From the NCBI RefSeq assembly GCF_001469865.1, contig NZ_LOPV01000440.1:1-32383 (forward strand): 32,383 nt of DNA, read 5' to 3'. The notes under the pieces are model-generated. The model ran no database searches. It was not told the origin of the DNA and saw only the letters and a list, made by a program, of their open reading frames with translations. Position 1 is the first letter of the stretch. Each line of letters begins with the position of its first letter. The translations under genes and the position numbers were made by a program. The DNA is from Haloferax profundi (GTDB lineage: Archaea > Halobacteriota > Halobacteria > Halobacteriales > Haloferacaceae). This document shows positions 6,034-14,471 of the stretch, one piece after another.

Positions 6034-8082
6034 ATGAGCGACCGAGTGGCAGAGCCGAACGAGAGCGTCTGCCCGTACTGTGGCGTCGGGTGCGGCATCA
6101 AGTACGATGCAGACCGTGAGAGCGCCGTCGGGTGGAAAGGGCCGGTGAATCAGAAGGGAGAACTCTGTCCGAAGGGTGCCGCGGCGTGGGACGTCGTCGA
6201 CCACGAAGAGCGGTTGACGAGACCACTCGTCCGCGTCAACGGGACGTTAGTCGAAGCGACGTGGGAAGAGGCGTTCGACCGAATCGAACGCGAGTTCGAC
6301 CGTATCGTCGCGGACCACGGTCCCGACTCAGTGTTCTTTTTCACGTCTTCGAACTGCACGAACGAAGAGAACTACCTCCTCCAGAAGACGGCACGGAAAC
6401 TCGGGACGAACAACATCGACAACTGTGCGCGCCTCTGTCACTCCTCGACGGTCGCTGCGATGGGTGACCGATTCGGTGCGGGGGCGATGACGAACTCTCT
6501 GGAAGACCTGATGGAAGCCGACGTGTACCTCGTCACGGGTGCGAACCCGGCCGAACAGCATCCCGTCATCTTCCGGTCGTACCTCCTCCCGGCGCTCAAG
6601 TCGGGCACGAAACTGATTCACGTCGACCCACGAGAGAATCCAACCACGAAAGCCGCAGACGTCCACCTCCCGGTCAAGCCCGGGTTCGACATCCCCCTGT
6701 TGAACGCGATGGCGGCAGTCATCGTCGAAGAGGGACTCGTAGACGAGGAGTTCGTCGCCGAGCGAACCACCGGATTCGACGAACTCCGTGCGTACCTCGC
6801 CGAACTCGACGTCGACGAAGAAGCAGACCGCGCCGGCGTGGACCCCGAAGACCTCAGAGAGGCGGCCCGCATGTACGGCGAAGCGGGCCGCGCAGCCATC
6901 TTCACTGGGATGGGGATGAGCCAACACCACTGCGGCACCGACAACGTCCAGACGCTCATCAATCTGCCACTGCTCACCGGCAACGTCGGCAAGGCGGGCA
7001 CCGGCGTGAACCCACTTCGCGGCCAGAACAACGTCCAGGGCGCTGGTGACGTTGGAGGACTACCGAACGTCCTCCCCGGCTATCAGCAGGTCACTGACGA
7101 CGATGCCCGCGCCGCCGTCGCCGAGGTGTGGGGATTCGAACCCCCGGCGACTCCGGGTCTCACCGAAGTCGAAGCGACCCACCGCTTCGGCGACGACGTT
7201 CGAGCGGCGTACGTCTTCGGCGAGAACCCCGCAGTCACTGAACCGAACGCGAACCACGTCGAAGCGCAGTTCGAGAAACTGGACTTCTGTGTCGTTCACG
7301 ACGTCTTCCCGACCGAAACAGCCGAGTTCGCCGACGTGGTACTCCCCGGGAGTGTCTGGGCGGAGAAGTCGGGAACCGTGACCAATACCGATAGACAGGT
7401 CATTCGGATGCGACAGAACGTCGAACCGCCGGGCGACGCCCGAACCGACCTCGACGTGCTCCGAGAGTTCGCCCAGCGCGTCGCTGGACTCGACACGCCA
7501 GAGACGCCCGAAGGCGTCTTCGACGAGTTACGAGCAGTCTCACCACTCTACGTCGGCATGTCGTACGACGGAATCGGCACCGGGAGCCAGCGGTGGCCGT
7601 TCCCAGAGGGGGCAACCGAGGGGACCGCAATCCTCCACACCGAACAGTTCGAAACCGGGTCGAAGACTGCCCCTCTGCGCGTCGTCGAACACGTGGACCC
7701 AGCAGACCCCGTCGAAGACGACGAACTCGTCCTCACGACGGGGCGCGTCCTCCAGCACTTCAACAGCGGCGCGCTCACCCGACGCTCGGGCGTCTTGATG
7801 CGGATGCGCGGCGAGGACGTACTTCAGATTCACCCCGACGACGCCGCAGACCGGGATATCGAAGATGGCGACCGAGTCCGTATCGAAAACGACCGCGGGA
7901 CCGTCACCGTCGCCGCCGAAGTCACACCCGCCGTCCGCCGAGGAACCGTGTTCACCACGTTCCACTACGCCGACCCACTCGTGAACAAACTCACGGGGGA
8001 CGCCCTCGACCCGACAGCGAAGATTCCCGAGTACAAACACAGCGCCGTCCGCGTCCTCGTCGACCCAGCGAACGATGACTGA
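6034..8082 (+). CDS. Formate dehydrogenase-like molybdopterin oxidoreductase, catalytic subunit (Cys type)
   Basis: A 682-residue member of the DMSO-reductase superfamily. The N-terminal Fe4S4 motif has Cys at about 13, 16, 20 and 45 (CPYCGVGCG...ELCPKG). The active-site region is NNIDNCARLCHSS, with Cys135-His136 where selenium-type formate dehydrogenases carry Sec-His. Further pterin-binding blocks include TGANPAEQHPVIF and GMGMSQHHCGTDNV, and the molydopterin-dinucleotide-binding C-terminal domain begins near LTTGRVLQHFNSGALTRRS. It probably oxidises formate or a related substrate using a bis-MGD cofactor. No beta or gamma electron-transfer subunit lies nearby and no Tat signal is visible, so it looks soluble and cytoplasmic. 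An in-frame ATG at 6007 is an alternative start. The 3' end overlaps the next gene by 8 bases. Confidence 0.9.
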   Translation: MSDRVAEPNESVCPYCGVGCGIKYDADRESAVGWKGPVNQKGELCPKGAAAWDVVDHEERLTRPLVRVNGTLVEATWEEAFDRIEREFDRIVADHGPDSVFFFTSSNCTNEENYLLQKTARKLGTNNIDNCARLCHSSTVAAMGDRFGAGAMTNSLEDLMEADVYLVTGANPAEQHPVIFRSYLLPALKSGTKLIHVDPRENPTTKAADVHLPVKPGFDIPLLNAMAAVIVEEGLVDEEFVAERTTGFDELRAYLAELDVDEEADRAGVDPEDLREAARMYGEAGRAAIFTGMGMSQHHCGTDNVQTLINLPLLTGNVGKAGTGVNPLRGQNNVQGAGDVGGLPNVLPGYQQVTDDDARAAVAEVWGFEPPATPGLTEVEATHRFGDDVRAAYVFGENPAVTEPNANHVEAQFEKLDFCVVHDVFPTETAEFADVVLPGSVWAEKSGTVTNTDRQVIRMRQNVEPPGDARTDLDVLREFAQRVAGLDTPETPEGVFDELRAVSPLYVGMSYDGIGTGSQRWPFPEGATEGTAILHTEQFETGSKTAPLRVVEHVDPADPVEDDELVLTTGRVLQHFNSGALTRRSGVLMRMRGEDVLQIHPDDAADRDIEDGDRVRIENDRGTVTVAAEVTPAVRRGTVFTTFHYADPLVNKLTGDALDPTAKIPEYKHSAVRVLVDPANDD

Positions 8083-8818
8083 GGTCTCGGTCGACACGAC
8101 GCTCGCGGACGCACTCGGTGTCGGGCCCGACGACCTGACGTGTATGGTCGGCGCGGGCGGCAAGAAGTCGCTCATCTACCGCCTCGCCCGGTCGCTCGAC
8201 GGCGTAGTCACGAGTACCGTCAGAATCCCCATCTTCGACGACGAAGTGGCCGAGGTGGTCGTCACCGACGACCCTGCGACGGTCGTCGAGGAAACCCCGA
8301 CGCGCCCTCTCGGCATCGTTCCAGAACGGGAGCGTACAGACCGCTACCGTGGCTACGACCCGACCACCGTCGCAGGAGTCGGTCGCGCGACGGACGACGT
8401 TGTGTTGACGAAGGCCGATGGCGCACGCTCGCGGTGGTTGAAGGCACCTGCCGACCACGAACCGCGCGTCCCCGACAGTACAGACCTCGTCTGCCCGGTT
8501 GCGAGCGTCCGCGTCGTCGGCGAACCACTGGAGGAAACACACGTCCACAGACCAGCGCTCGTCTCGGAGATTACGGGCACGGCCCCCGGCGACCCCATCT
8601 CGGCGTGGGACGTGGCGGCGGTACTGACGAGTGACCACGGTGGGATGAAAGACGTGCCCGAGACGGCACGAATCGTCCCGGTGCTCAACATGGTCGACGG
8701 AGAGACAGAAGCAGAGACGGCCGACCGAATCGCAGGGTGGGTGCGCGAACACCCGCGCGTCGACCGAGTCGTCGCCACTCGACTCGTCGCAGACGACCCC
8801 GTCGTCGACATCTACTGA
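8075..8818 (+). CDS. yqeC: YqeC-like putative molybdoenzyme accessory protein
   Basis: This 247-residue protein resembles the YqeC family, named in bacteria as an accessory factor for selenium-dependent molybdenum hydroxylases. A P-loop-like VGAGGKKSLIYRLA sits at about residues 25-38. Further blocks are DDVVLTKADGARSRWLKAPADHEP and HGGMKDVP, then a C-terminal VPVLNMVDGETE. It probably binds a nucleotide. The start codon lies inside the end of the formate-dehydrogenase-like gene (8-base overlap), so the two are co-transcribed and likely act together, for example in maturing the molybdenum site. That link is inference. The partner enzyme here uses Cys rather than selenocysteine. Confidence 0.8.
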   Translation: MTEVSVDTTLADALGVGPDDLTCMVGAGGKKSLIYRLARSLDGVVTSTVRIPIFDDEVAEVVVTDDPATVVEETPTRPLGIVPERERTDRYRGYDPTTVAGVGRATDDVVLTKADGARSRWLKAPADHEPRVPDSTDLVCPVASVRVVGEPLEETHVHRPALVSEITGTAPGDPISAWDVAAVLTSDHGGMKDVPETARIVPVLNMVDGETEAETADRIAGWVREHPRVDRVVATRLVADDPVVDIY

Positions 8819-8870
8819 CGGGTGCTATCTCCGACACTGCACGGCACCCCGGTCTCATCGCACTCTCGCG

Positions 8871-9512
8871 CTACTCCCACTCCATCTCGGTATTTCGACG
8901 CCGAACCTCTGCTTCCGCGGCGTCGAGTTCTCCCTGTGTATTGACGTTCTCGAAGGTTCGCGGGTCGAATCGGTCCAGAACCTCGGCACCGACGGTTCGA
9001 ACGTCGAGTGACTCGAAGGCGTCGAGTATCCGCCCACCACCGCTGTCGAGGACTTCCTCGGCGGCCATCGAGACACTGGCAGTTCGGTAGACTGCTTGCG
9101 TCGTCTGGAACCACCCGTCTTCGACGCGGGGCACCACGACGTCGGCACCCGTCTCGTCGGCCTCGGCAACGAGAAATTCGAGTAGCGTCGGGTCCACGAA
9201 AGGCATGTCGCAGGCGACGACGGCAGAGAGTGGCGCGTCGGTGGCAGCGAGGCCGGTCCAGATACCTCCGAGTGGACCGGTGTCTGGGTCGATATCGAGA
9301 GCAAGCGTGGGGTCGAGGTCGGCGCACGCGTCTTCGAGTGCAGTTGCCTGGTCGCGCCGACAGTTGAGAACGAGTTCGTCGGTGGCCTGCATCACCCGCC
9401 CGGCAGTTCGGCGCACGAGGGGGACGCCATCGAGTCGGGCGAGTGCTTTGTCCGTCTCACCGAACCGCCGTGAGCGACCGCCGGCGAGGACGACGCCCGC
9501 GACGCGCGTCAT
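8871..9512 (-). CDS. mobA: Molybdenum cofactor guanylyltransferase (MobA-like)
   Basis: MobA transfers GMP from GTP to molybdopterin to build the guanine-dinucleotide cofactor needed by DMSO-reductase-family enzymes such as the one at 6034. The 213-residue protein begins with the nucleotidyltransferase signature LAGGRSRRFGETDKAL (residues 9-24). It contains DPDTGPLGGIWTGL and the metal-binding ACDMPFVDP, and ends with NVNTQGEL. It converges on the yqeC-like gene. Its start overlaps the stop of the upstream gene by four bases (ATGA), so both are in one operon. Related sugar-phosphate or NTP transferases share the fold, but motif details and context favour MobA. Confidence 0.9.
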   Translation of the reverse strand: MTRVAGVVLAGGRSRRFGETDKALARLDGVPLVRRTAGRVMQATDELVLNCRRDQATALEDACADLDPTLALDIDPDTGPLGGIWTGLAATDAPLSAVVACDMPFVDPTLLEFLVAEADETGADVVVPRVEDGWFQTTQAVYRTASVSMAAEEVLDSGGGRILDAFESLDVRTVGAEVLDRFDPRTFENVNTQGELDAAEAEVRRRNTEMEWE

Positions 9513-9949
9513 CTGGCCGTCTCACGCCCCGTCAACTCGTCGTAGACCAGTTCGACGATGTGGAGTTGCAAGTCGTCGACCGCTTCGTCGAAGACGCGGA
9601 CGCCGCCGTACATCTCGTTGATGGTGGCCTCGTCGGGGAGTTCGTCGTCCGGAAGCACCCGAATCGACCCTCGCGCCATGATGCTCCAGGAGTCCTTTCC
9701 GGCATCCTCGTAGCAGATGAACGTCGCCTCGTCGGTCGTTTCTATGTACTCGAACTTCTCGCTGTGGCCGTCGTCGGTCAGGCGAAAGAGGAGGCGTCCG
9801 TTCTCTTCGTCGAGGGAGACGTGGACGGGGATTCCGTACGCCCGGTTGTCGTCCGCGAGCGACAATATCCCCGACGATGCCTCGTCGAGGCGTCTGGAGA
9901 TATCTTCTGCGTCCATCCCCACCGTGTAGACGTACCTGATGTCTTTCAT
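9509..9949 (-). CDS. Pyridoxamine 5'-phosphate oxidase-related flavin-binding-type protein
   Basis: A 146-residue protein of the split-barrel PPOX superfamily. Recognisable blocks are GILSLADDNRAYGIPVHVSLDEENGRL, FRLTDDGHSEKFEYIETTDEATFICYE and WSIMARGSIRVL. Family members bind FMN, F420 or heme. The sequence alone does not say which, nor the substrate. The ATG at 9949 was chosen because an SD-like GAAGGAG precedes it by a few bases and it starts MKDIRYVYTVGM. The longer frame adds only eight basic residues. Its stop overlaps the start of mobA by four bases. Confidence 0.8.
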   Translation of the reverse strand: MKDIRYVYTVGMDAEDISRRLDEASSGILSLADDNRAYGIPVHVSLDEENGRLLFRLTDDGHSEKFEYIETTDEATFICYEDAGKDSWSIMARGSIRVLPDDELPDEATINEMYGGVRVFDEAVDDLQLHIVELVYDELTGRETAR

Positions 9950-10025
9950 ACGTCTCCTTCGCACCCCCGACACATGAAATGACGGCTCGACGCTGTCGGG
10001 CGATTTGTGAGAGTCCGTCGAACGC

Positions 10026-10502
10026 TCAGGGGAGGTAGAAGTCTGACTTCGGGAACCGCTTTTTCACCGCTGGTGGTGCGTGCCGGACGATGTGGACGTC
10101 GTAGGTGTCGTCGCTCGCGACGGAACCGCCCACGCTGGCGAGTGGAACGACGACGCGGCCAGCGTTTTCACTGCCGACGAACACGGTGTCTGCGTTCTCC
10201 TCGTGGGCGACACGTTTGAGTTCCGCGACGATTTCGCCCGGGACCGGCAGTCGACTGACTGAGACGGTCCGGAACGACGCTTCTGGCGCGATTTTCACCG
10301 CCGTCCGGTGGAGTTCGCTGACGACAGCGTCTCGGTCGAAGTCTTTTTTCGTCGGAACCCACCCCATCTCGACGGCGTACTCGGCGTCTCTCGGGACGAC
10401 TGCGACGGCGAGTATCTCGGACCCAGTCTGCTTTGCCAGCGCCGATGCTCGCGAGAGCGCCGTATTGGACAGGAGCGACCCATCGTAGGCGACGAGGTAC
10501 AT
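10026..10502 (-). CDS. Divergent universal stress protein family member
   Basis: A 158-residue Usp-fold protein (MYLVAYDGSLLSNTALSRASALAKQ). The C-terminal phosphate-binding motif is degenerate: VGSENAGRVVVPLASVGGSVASDD lacks the clean G-x2-G-x9-G-S pattern of the other three Usp proteins in this window. A C-terminal extension (VKKRFPKSDFYLP) is unusual. It may not bind ATP in the usual way. A TATA-like CTTATCA at 10526-10532 lies 24-30 bases before the start and overlaps the end of the upstream gene, which suggests an independent leaderless transcript. Confidence 0.82.
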   Translation of the reverse strand: MYLVAYDGSLLSNTALSRASALAKQTGSEILAVAVVPRDAEYAVEMGWVPTKKDFDRDAVVSELHRTAVKIAPEASFRTVSVSRLPVPGEIVAELKRVAHEENADTVFVGSENAGRVVVPLASVGGSVASDDTYDVHIVRHAPPAVKKRFPKSDFYLP

Positions 10503-10532
10503 ACCCGTCAGTCGTTCCGGAGCGGTGATAAG

Positions 10533-10856
10533 TCAGTCGTCGAGGTACGTTTCGAGCACGCCGGACGACTGCTCTGCGAGGCCGTCGATGGCGTCCTGTG
10601 CTGCGTCGGCGACGACTTCCGGGTCGCGGTACGAATCGCCGAGGCCGACTTCCCGGCGGTGCCACTCACCGTCTGCGCGGGCGAAGATATCGACCCACCA
10701 GTAGAGCGTGAGTCCCCGTGCGAACTCGGTGACGACGACGCGGTAGTCACACGTCGGCGACTCGTAGATGGTCTGTGCGCTGGCGTCGTCGGTGTCCTCG
10801 TCGATAACGACAGTCCACCCCTGTGGAATCGAGAGTGCGAAGGGGTCGTCTGTCAT
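10533..10856 (-). CDS. Conserved haloarchaeal hypothetical protein (107 aa)
   Basis: A small acidic soluble protein: MTDDPFALSIPQGWTVVIDE, then a beta-rich core (CDYRVVVTEFARGLTLYWWVDIFAR) and a helical C terminus (PEVVADAAQDAIDGLAEQ). Composition and codon use match neighbouring genes, and the amino-acid pattern looks like a folded alpha/beta domain, so it is likely real. No motif that I recognise. It lies upstream of the divergent-type Usp gene in the same direction; a functional link is possible but unproven. Confidence 0.65.
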   Translation of the reverse strand: MTDDPFALSIPQGWTVVIDEDTDDASAQTIYESPTCDYRVVVTEFARGLTLYWWVDIFARADGEWHRREVGLGDSYRDPEVVADAAQDAIDGLAEQSSGVLETYLDD

Positions 10857-10955
10857 TATACTCAGTGACGAAGCGGAGGGACTTGATTGGTACGCTCGCG
10901 GCAGCGACCAGGACGACTCGACTTCGTGACGACCACCTGTCTCGGCCGATGGGCG

Positions 10956-13361
10956 TCAGTCCAGCGACCGAGCGGAGTTGGCCACGACGAGCAGACTCGA
11001 CGTGCCCATCGCAATCGCAGCGAAGAGCGGGTTGAGGACGCCCAGTGCGGCCAGTGGGATGGCAACGGCGTTGTAGCCAAACGCCCACGTCAGGTTCCCG
11101 CGAATGCGACGGTTCACGCCGGCGGACAGCGAGAACACCTCCGGAATCGCGTCGATGTCACGGCCGACGAGGACGGCGTCTGCCGCGTCGCCTGCGATAT
11201 CTGTCCCAGTGCCGAGGGCGATACCGATGTCTGCGGCCGCGAGTGCGGGCGCGTCGTTGCTCCCGTCGCCGACCATCGCGACGGTCCCACGACTTCGGAG
11301 GCGTTCGACCGTCTCGGCTTTCGCCTCGGGTGGGACGCCCGCGAACACGTCCGTCACGTCCGGGTGGTCGCGGAACCGACGTGCCGCACGCTCGGAGTCG
11401 CCCGTGAGGACGACCACGTCGCGTCTGCCGTCGTCCGCGACGGCCGAAACCACGTCGTCCCACGCCTCGCGTGGTTCGTCGCCGACGACGAGCACTGCGC
11501 GGGCACGACGGCCCCACCCCACGACGACTGGGACCGCACCTTCGTCGCGTGCGGCGTCGATGGCGGATTCAACGTCGTCACCGACGGTCATCCCCTCGTC
11601 GCGGAGGAGCGACGGATGGCCGACGACGACTCGTTCGCCGTCGACGCTCCCGGAGACGCCTCGGTCGTGGACGACAGCGTCGTCTGCGGCGATATCGGGA
11701 ATCTCGATATCGGCGTCTTCGGCGGCGGTGACGATGGCCGAGGCCAGTGGGTGTGCAGAGAAGCGTTCGAGTGCTGCGGCCAGTCGGAGTGTGTCTTCTT
11801 CGGTGTCCTCGCTCGCGCCGTCGGTTCTGAGAAGCGTCATGTCGCCGTCGGTCAGCGTCCCCGTCTTGTCGAAGACGACCACGTCCACGTCGGGGACCGC
11901 CTCGAAGACGGCCTCGGAGGCGACGACGATACCGCGACTCGCCGCCTCTTTGATGCCCGACGCGACGGCCAGTGGCGTGGCGAGGCCCAGCGCACACGGA
12001 CACGAGACGATGAGGACCGTGAGGCCGATGAGGAGTGCCGCCGTCGCCGACTCGCCGCGAACGAGCGTCCACCCGAACGCGATTACTGCGAGGACGAGGA
12101 CAGTGGGAACGAAGATTGTCGCGAGTTTGTCGGCGAGACGCTGGACGCCCGAGCGAGCGCTCTGGATGTCCCAGAGGAGTTCGACGAGTCTATCGAGCGT
12201 ACTCGTGGCGTCCTCGCCGACGTCGACCACGAGGGGGCGGTCGGTGACGACGGTGCCGCCGAGGACGTCGTCGCCGGGGCGTTTCGTCCGCGGCATCGAC
12301 TCGCCTGTGACGAGTGCTTCGTCCACTGCCGCGGTCCCTTCGCGGACCGTCCCGTCCACCGGGACTCGTTCGCCCGGCCGAATCTCGACGGTGTCGCCCG
12401 GTTCGAGCGCATCGACAGAGACAGTTTCGACCCCGTCGGGAGTCCGTAATCGGGCCTCGGAGACACGCGATGCTGCGAGGTCTGAGAGCATCCCGGCCGC
12501 CTTCCGCTTGATTCGGTCTTCGTAGTAGTTGCCGAGCGTCACGACGAGGATGATGGCGACGGTCACGTCGAAGTAGACGTGTGTCTCGCCGACGACCATG
12601 GCGGCCGTCGAGTAGACGTACGCACTGGTCGCCGCGAGAGAGACGAGCAAGTCCATGTTCGGTTGGCCCGCCCTGAGGCTGACGACGGCCCCTCGAAGGA
12701 TGGGGAACCCCGTGTAGAACAGGACGATAGAGGTCATCAGCCAGATGTTGGCGACGATGTAGATACCGTCGAAGACGCCGAGTTCGACCACCGGCGAGAA
12801 CCCGACGTAGGTCGGGTACAGAAAGAGGATGTACCACATCATCACCATCATCCCGAAGACGCCGCCCCCGATGACGAACCGCGCGACCTGATTGTCGCCA
12901 CGCTCTGTGGCCTCACGTTCGTTCGGGTCGCGCGTTCCGTACCCGTACCGCGAGAGCGTCCCCGAGAGGCCGTCGAGGTCGGCGGTCTCCGGGTCGTAGG
13001 TAACGCGGACCATGTCGTTGGCGTAACTCGCGTCCGCGGCGTAGATGCCGTCGCAGGACCGCGCCGTGCCGGAGACGAACGCCTCACACGTGGCACAGTG
13101 CATCCCGTCGACGGACATGTAGGTGCGTTCGGCACCGTCTGGGACTGCTTCTGCCTCGCCGGCGAGTTCCTCTTCGACCGTCTCTGGGTCGGCGCTCGCG
13201 GCGTCACCGAGCGTGCGCGTGATTTCGAGACAGCCCCGACAACAGAACTCGCCATCGACGTCGTCGCCCGTCACTGGCGGTGTCGGCGTCGGCAACCCAC
13301 AGAGGTCGCATCCGCTGGCATCGTCGTCGCCTGCACCACGCGACTGCGTCTTCGTCGCCAT
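10956..13361 (-). CDS. Copper-transporting P1B-type ATPase (FixI/CcoI/CopA-like)
   Basis: About 801 residues. The N terminus carries a Cys-rich metal-binding domain (Cys18, 21, 40, 41, 44; CDLC...FCCRGC), as in FixI/CcoI ATPases, then an HMA domain with MHCATC (Cys89, 92). It has eight predicted membrane helices, the TGES loop at about 352-355, and the Cu-site CPC at about 454-456. DKTGT has the phosphorylated Asp498. Further on are an HP motif (FSAHPLASAI), GDGSNDAPAL, and helix motifs YN and MGTSS typical of Cu(I) pumps. FixI/CcoI ATPases export copper for insertion into heme-copper oxidases, and the divergent ba3 oxidase operon makes this the likely client. The ATG at 13361 follows the upstream stop by two bases; a GTG at 13367 overlaps that stop. 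Confidence 0.92.
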   Translation of the reverse strand: MATKTQSRGAGDDDASGCDLCGLPTPTPPVTGDDVDGEFCCRGCLEITRTLGDAASADPETVEEELAGEAEAVPDGAERTYMSVDGMHCATCEAFVSGTARSCDGIYAADASYANDMVRVTYDPETADLDGLSGTLSRYGYGTRDPNEREATERGDNQVARFVIGGGVFGMMVMMWYILFLYPTYVGFSPVVELGVFDGIYIVANIWLMTSIVLFYTGFPILRGAVVSLRAGQPNMDLLVSLAATSAYVYSTAAMVVGETHVYFDVTVAIILVVTLGNYYEDRIKRKAAGMLSDLAASRVSEARLRTPDGVETVSVDALEPGDTVEIRPGERVPVDGTVREGTAAVDEALVTGESMPRTKRPGDDVLGGTVVTDRPLVVDVGEDATSTLDRLVELLWDIQSARSGVQRLADKLATIFVPTVLVLAVIAFGWTLVRGESATAALLIGLTVLIVSCPCALGLATPLAVASGIKEAASRGIVVASEAVFEAVPDVDVVVFDKTGTLTDGDMTLLRTDGASEDTEEDTLRLAAALERFSAHPLASAIVTAAEDADIEIPDIAADDAVVHDRGVSGSVDGERVVVGHPSLLRDEGMTVGDDVESAIDAARDEGAVPVVVGWGRRARAVLVVGDEPREAWDDVVSAVADDGRRDVVVLTGDSERAARRFRDHPDVTDVFAGVPPEAKAETVERLRSRGTVAMVGDGSNDAPALAAADIGIALGTGTDIAGDAADAVLVGRDIDAIPEVFSLSAGVNRRIRGNLTWAFGYNAVAIPLAALGVLNPLFAAIAMGTSSLLVVANSARSLD

Positions 13362-13363
13362 GC

Positions 13364-14158
13364 TCACCCCAAGGGTTGGTAGAAGGGGACGTGAAGGTGT
13401 GGGACCGAGACGCCGAGGAGCATCAACCCGTGCGACAGCGGAATGTACCCGAGGACGAGGAACGACGCTCCGAGCGCCCGGTGGAGGACTGCGCGACGAC
13501 GCGCCGAGACCTGTCCGAGTAGCGTTCCGTACAGGAACAGCGTCGGAATCGTCCCGAGTCCCAGCAGGCCGAGCAACGCGGCGGCCCGAAGTGGGTCACC
13601 AGTGGCGAAGGCGTACAGGTACGCGGGATAGATGATTGGGCAGGGGAGCAGGCCGTGAATCGCGCCGAGTCCGAGGATTCGCGGGCCACCGACCAGTCGG
13701 TCGACCCGTGCCGTCGCCCACCCGCTGACCCGTCCAAACAAGCGTGTCACGGGTGCGGGCGTGAGTCGGTCGAGTGCGGCCGAACGTCCGACGAGGTAGC
13801 CGAGGCCGGTGAGGATGATTGCTGTCCCGACGAGGAGTCCCGTCGTCGCGCGGACACCACTCCCGATGGTTGCGAGCGAGTCGAACGCACCGAAGAACAA
13901 CCCACCGACGAGGGCGAAGAGTGCCCCGATAGTGGCGTAACTCAGTGCTCGCCCGACGTTGAAGAGCGCGTGCTGTCGGACGTGAACGAGTGTGAGCGAC
14001 TCCGTACCTGCACGGTCGCTCAGTCGGTCCGCGTAGACGCTCACGAGCGGTCCGCACATCCCCAGACAGTGCGCGCCACCGAGGAGGCCGACGAGGAGAA
14101 AGGCAGCGGCCTCTGGGGGAGTTGCGGAGACGACGGGTGGTGTCGCCCCTCCGTCCAT
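13364..14158 (-). CDS. SafE/DsbD_2-type membrane protein (sulfite exporter TauE/SafE-like)
   Basis: An integral membrane protein of 264 residues with about six helices. The first helix holds LLGGAHCLGMCGPLV (Cys near 32 and 36). A later one has AIHGLLPCPIIYPAYLYA, matching the DsbD_2/SafE family with paired conserved Cys and Pro residues. In bacteria, proteins of this type are often encoded beside ccoGHIS genes and are implicated in assembling copper-containing oxidases, either by transporting copper or thiol equivalents. The 'sulfite exporter' label is a family name only. It sits between the small His-rich protein gene (gap of one base) and the copper ATPase gene (gap of two bases), a tight three-gene operon. 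Confidence 0.85.
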   Translation of the reverse strand: MDGGATPPVVSATPPEAAAFLLVGLLGGAHCLGMCGPLVSVYADRLSDRAGTESLTLVHVRQHALFNVGRALSYATIGALFALVGGLFFGAFDSLATIGSGVRATTGLLVGTAIILTGLGYLVGRSAALDRLTPAPVTRLFGRVSGWATARVDRLVGGPRILGLGAIHGLLPCPIIYPAYLYAFATGDPLRAAALLGLLGLGTIPTLFLYGTLLGQVSARRRAVLHRALGASFLVLGYIPLSHGLMLLGVSVPHLHVPFYQPLG

Positions 14159-14159
14159 C

Positions 14160-14372
14160 TTAGACTGCCTGTTCCTGTTCGACGTCGTGTTCGGTCTCGT
14201 GGTCGTGTCCGCCTTCGGTCGGGCTCATCAGGAGGTAGATAATCAGCGAGATGAGAAGCACGTTGATAGCCGTCACGACACCCGCGAGGAGGTTGTTCGT
14301 AACCCCGAAGACGATTGCTGGCAAGAGCGCCAGGAGTGCGACTGTTCCGGCGAGACGCGGAGTGAGTTCCAT
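14160..14372 (-). CDS. Small two-helix membrane protein with His-rich acidic tail
   Basis: A 70-residue protein with two hydrophobic helices (about 9-25 and 30-49). Its tail is GGHDHETEHDVEQEQ, with three His residues that could bind copper. It is the first gene of the operon with the SafE-like protein and the FixI-like ATPase and diverges from the ba3 oxidase operon 99 bp away. Position and size recall small accessory proteins of oxidase assembly (CcoS or CcoH in bacteria), but no sequence similarity can be claimed. Alternatively it is a minor oxidase subunit. Function is inferred only from context. Confidence 0.75.
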   Translation of the reverse strand: MELTPRLAGTVALLALLPAIVFGVTNNLLAGVVTAINVLLISLIIYLLMSPTEGGHDHETEHDVEQEQAV

Positions 14373-14471
14373 ATCGGTTGATACGCGGTGGTATTGTTTC
14401 CGATTTCGCTCATTCCAACGTGGTGAGAATCGCCTGATGCTTTGAAGGTACGTTCTTGCTCATGACCGGGT
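14373..14471. promoter_or_regulatory. Divergent promoter region between oxidase and copper-assembly operons
   Basis: This 99-bp gap must hold both promoters. Candidate elements are AACAATACC read on the minus strand (about 14392-14400) and a weak CTTTGAAG before cbaD (about 14440-14447). No clear palindrome is seen. Shared control of the two operons is likely from layout alone. Confidence 0.4.

Noticed and set aside
6424-6441. Possible selenocysteine in the formate-dehydrogenase-like gene
   Set aside because: The codon at the catalytic position is TGT (Cys135), with no in-frame TGA.
10887-12525. Very long open frames (over 470 codons) on the plus strand opposite the copper ATPase gene
   Set aside because: The minus strand encodes a full P-type ATPase with every motif. 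The plus-strand translations are rich in Arg, Ser and Thr with no recognisable fold, as expected for shadows in GC-rich DNA.
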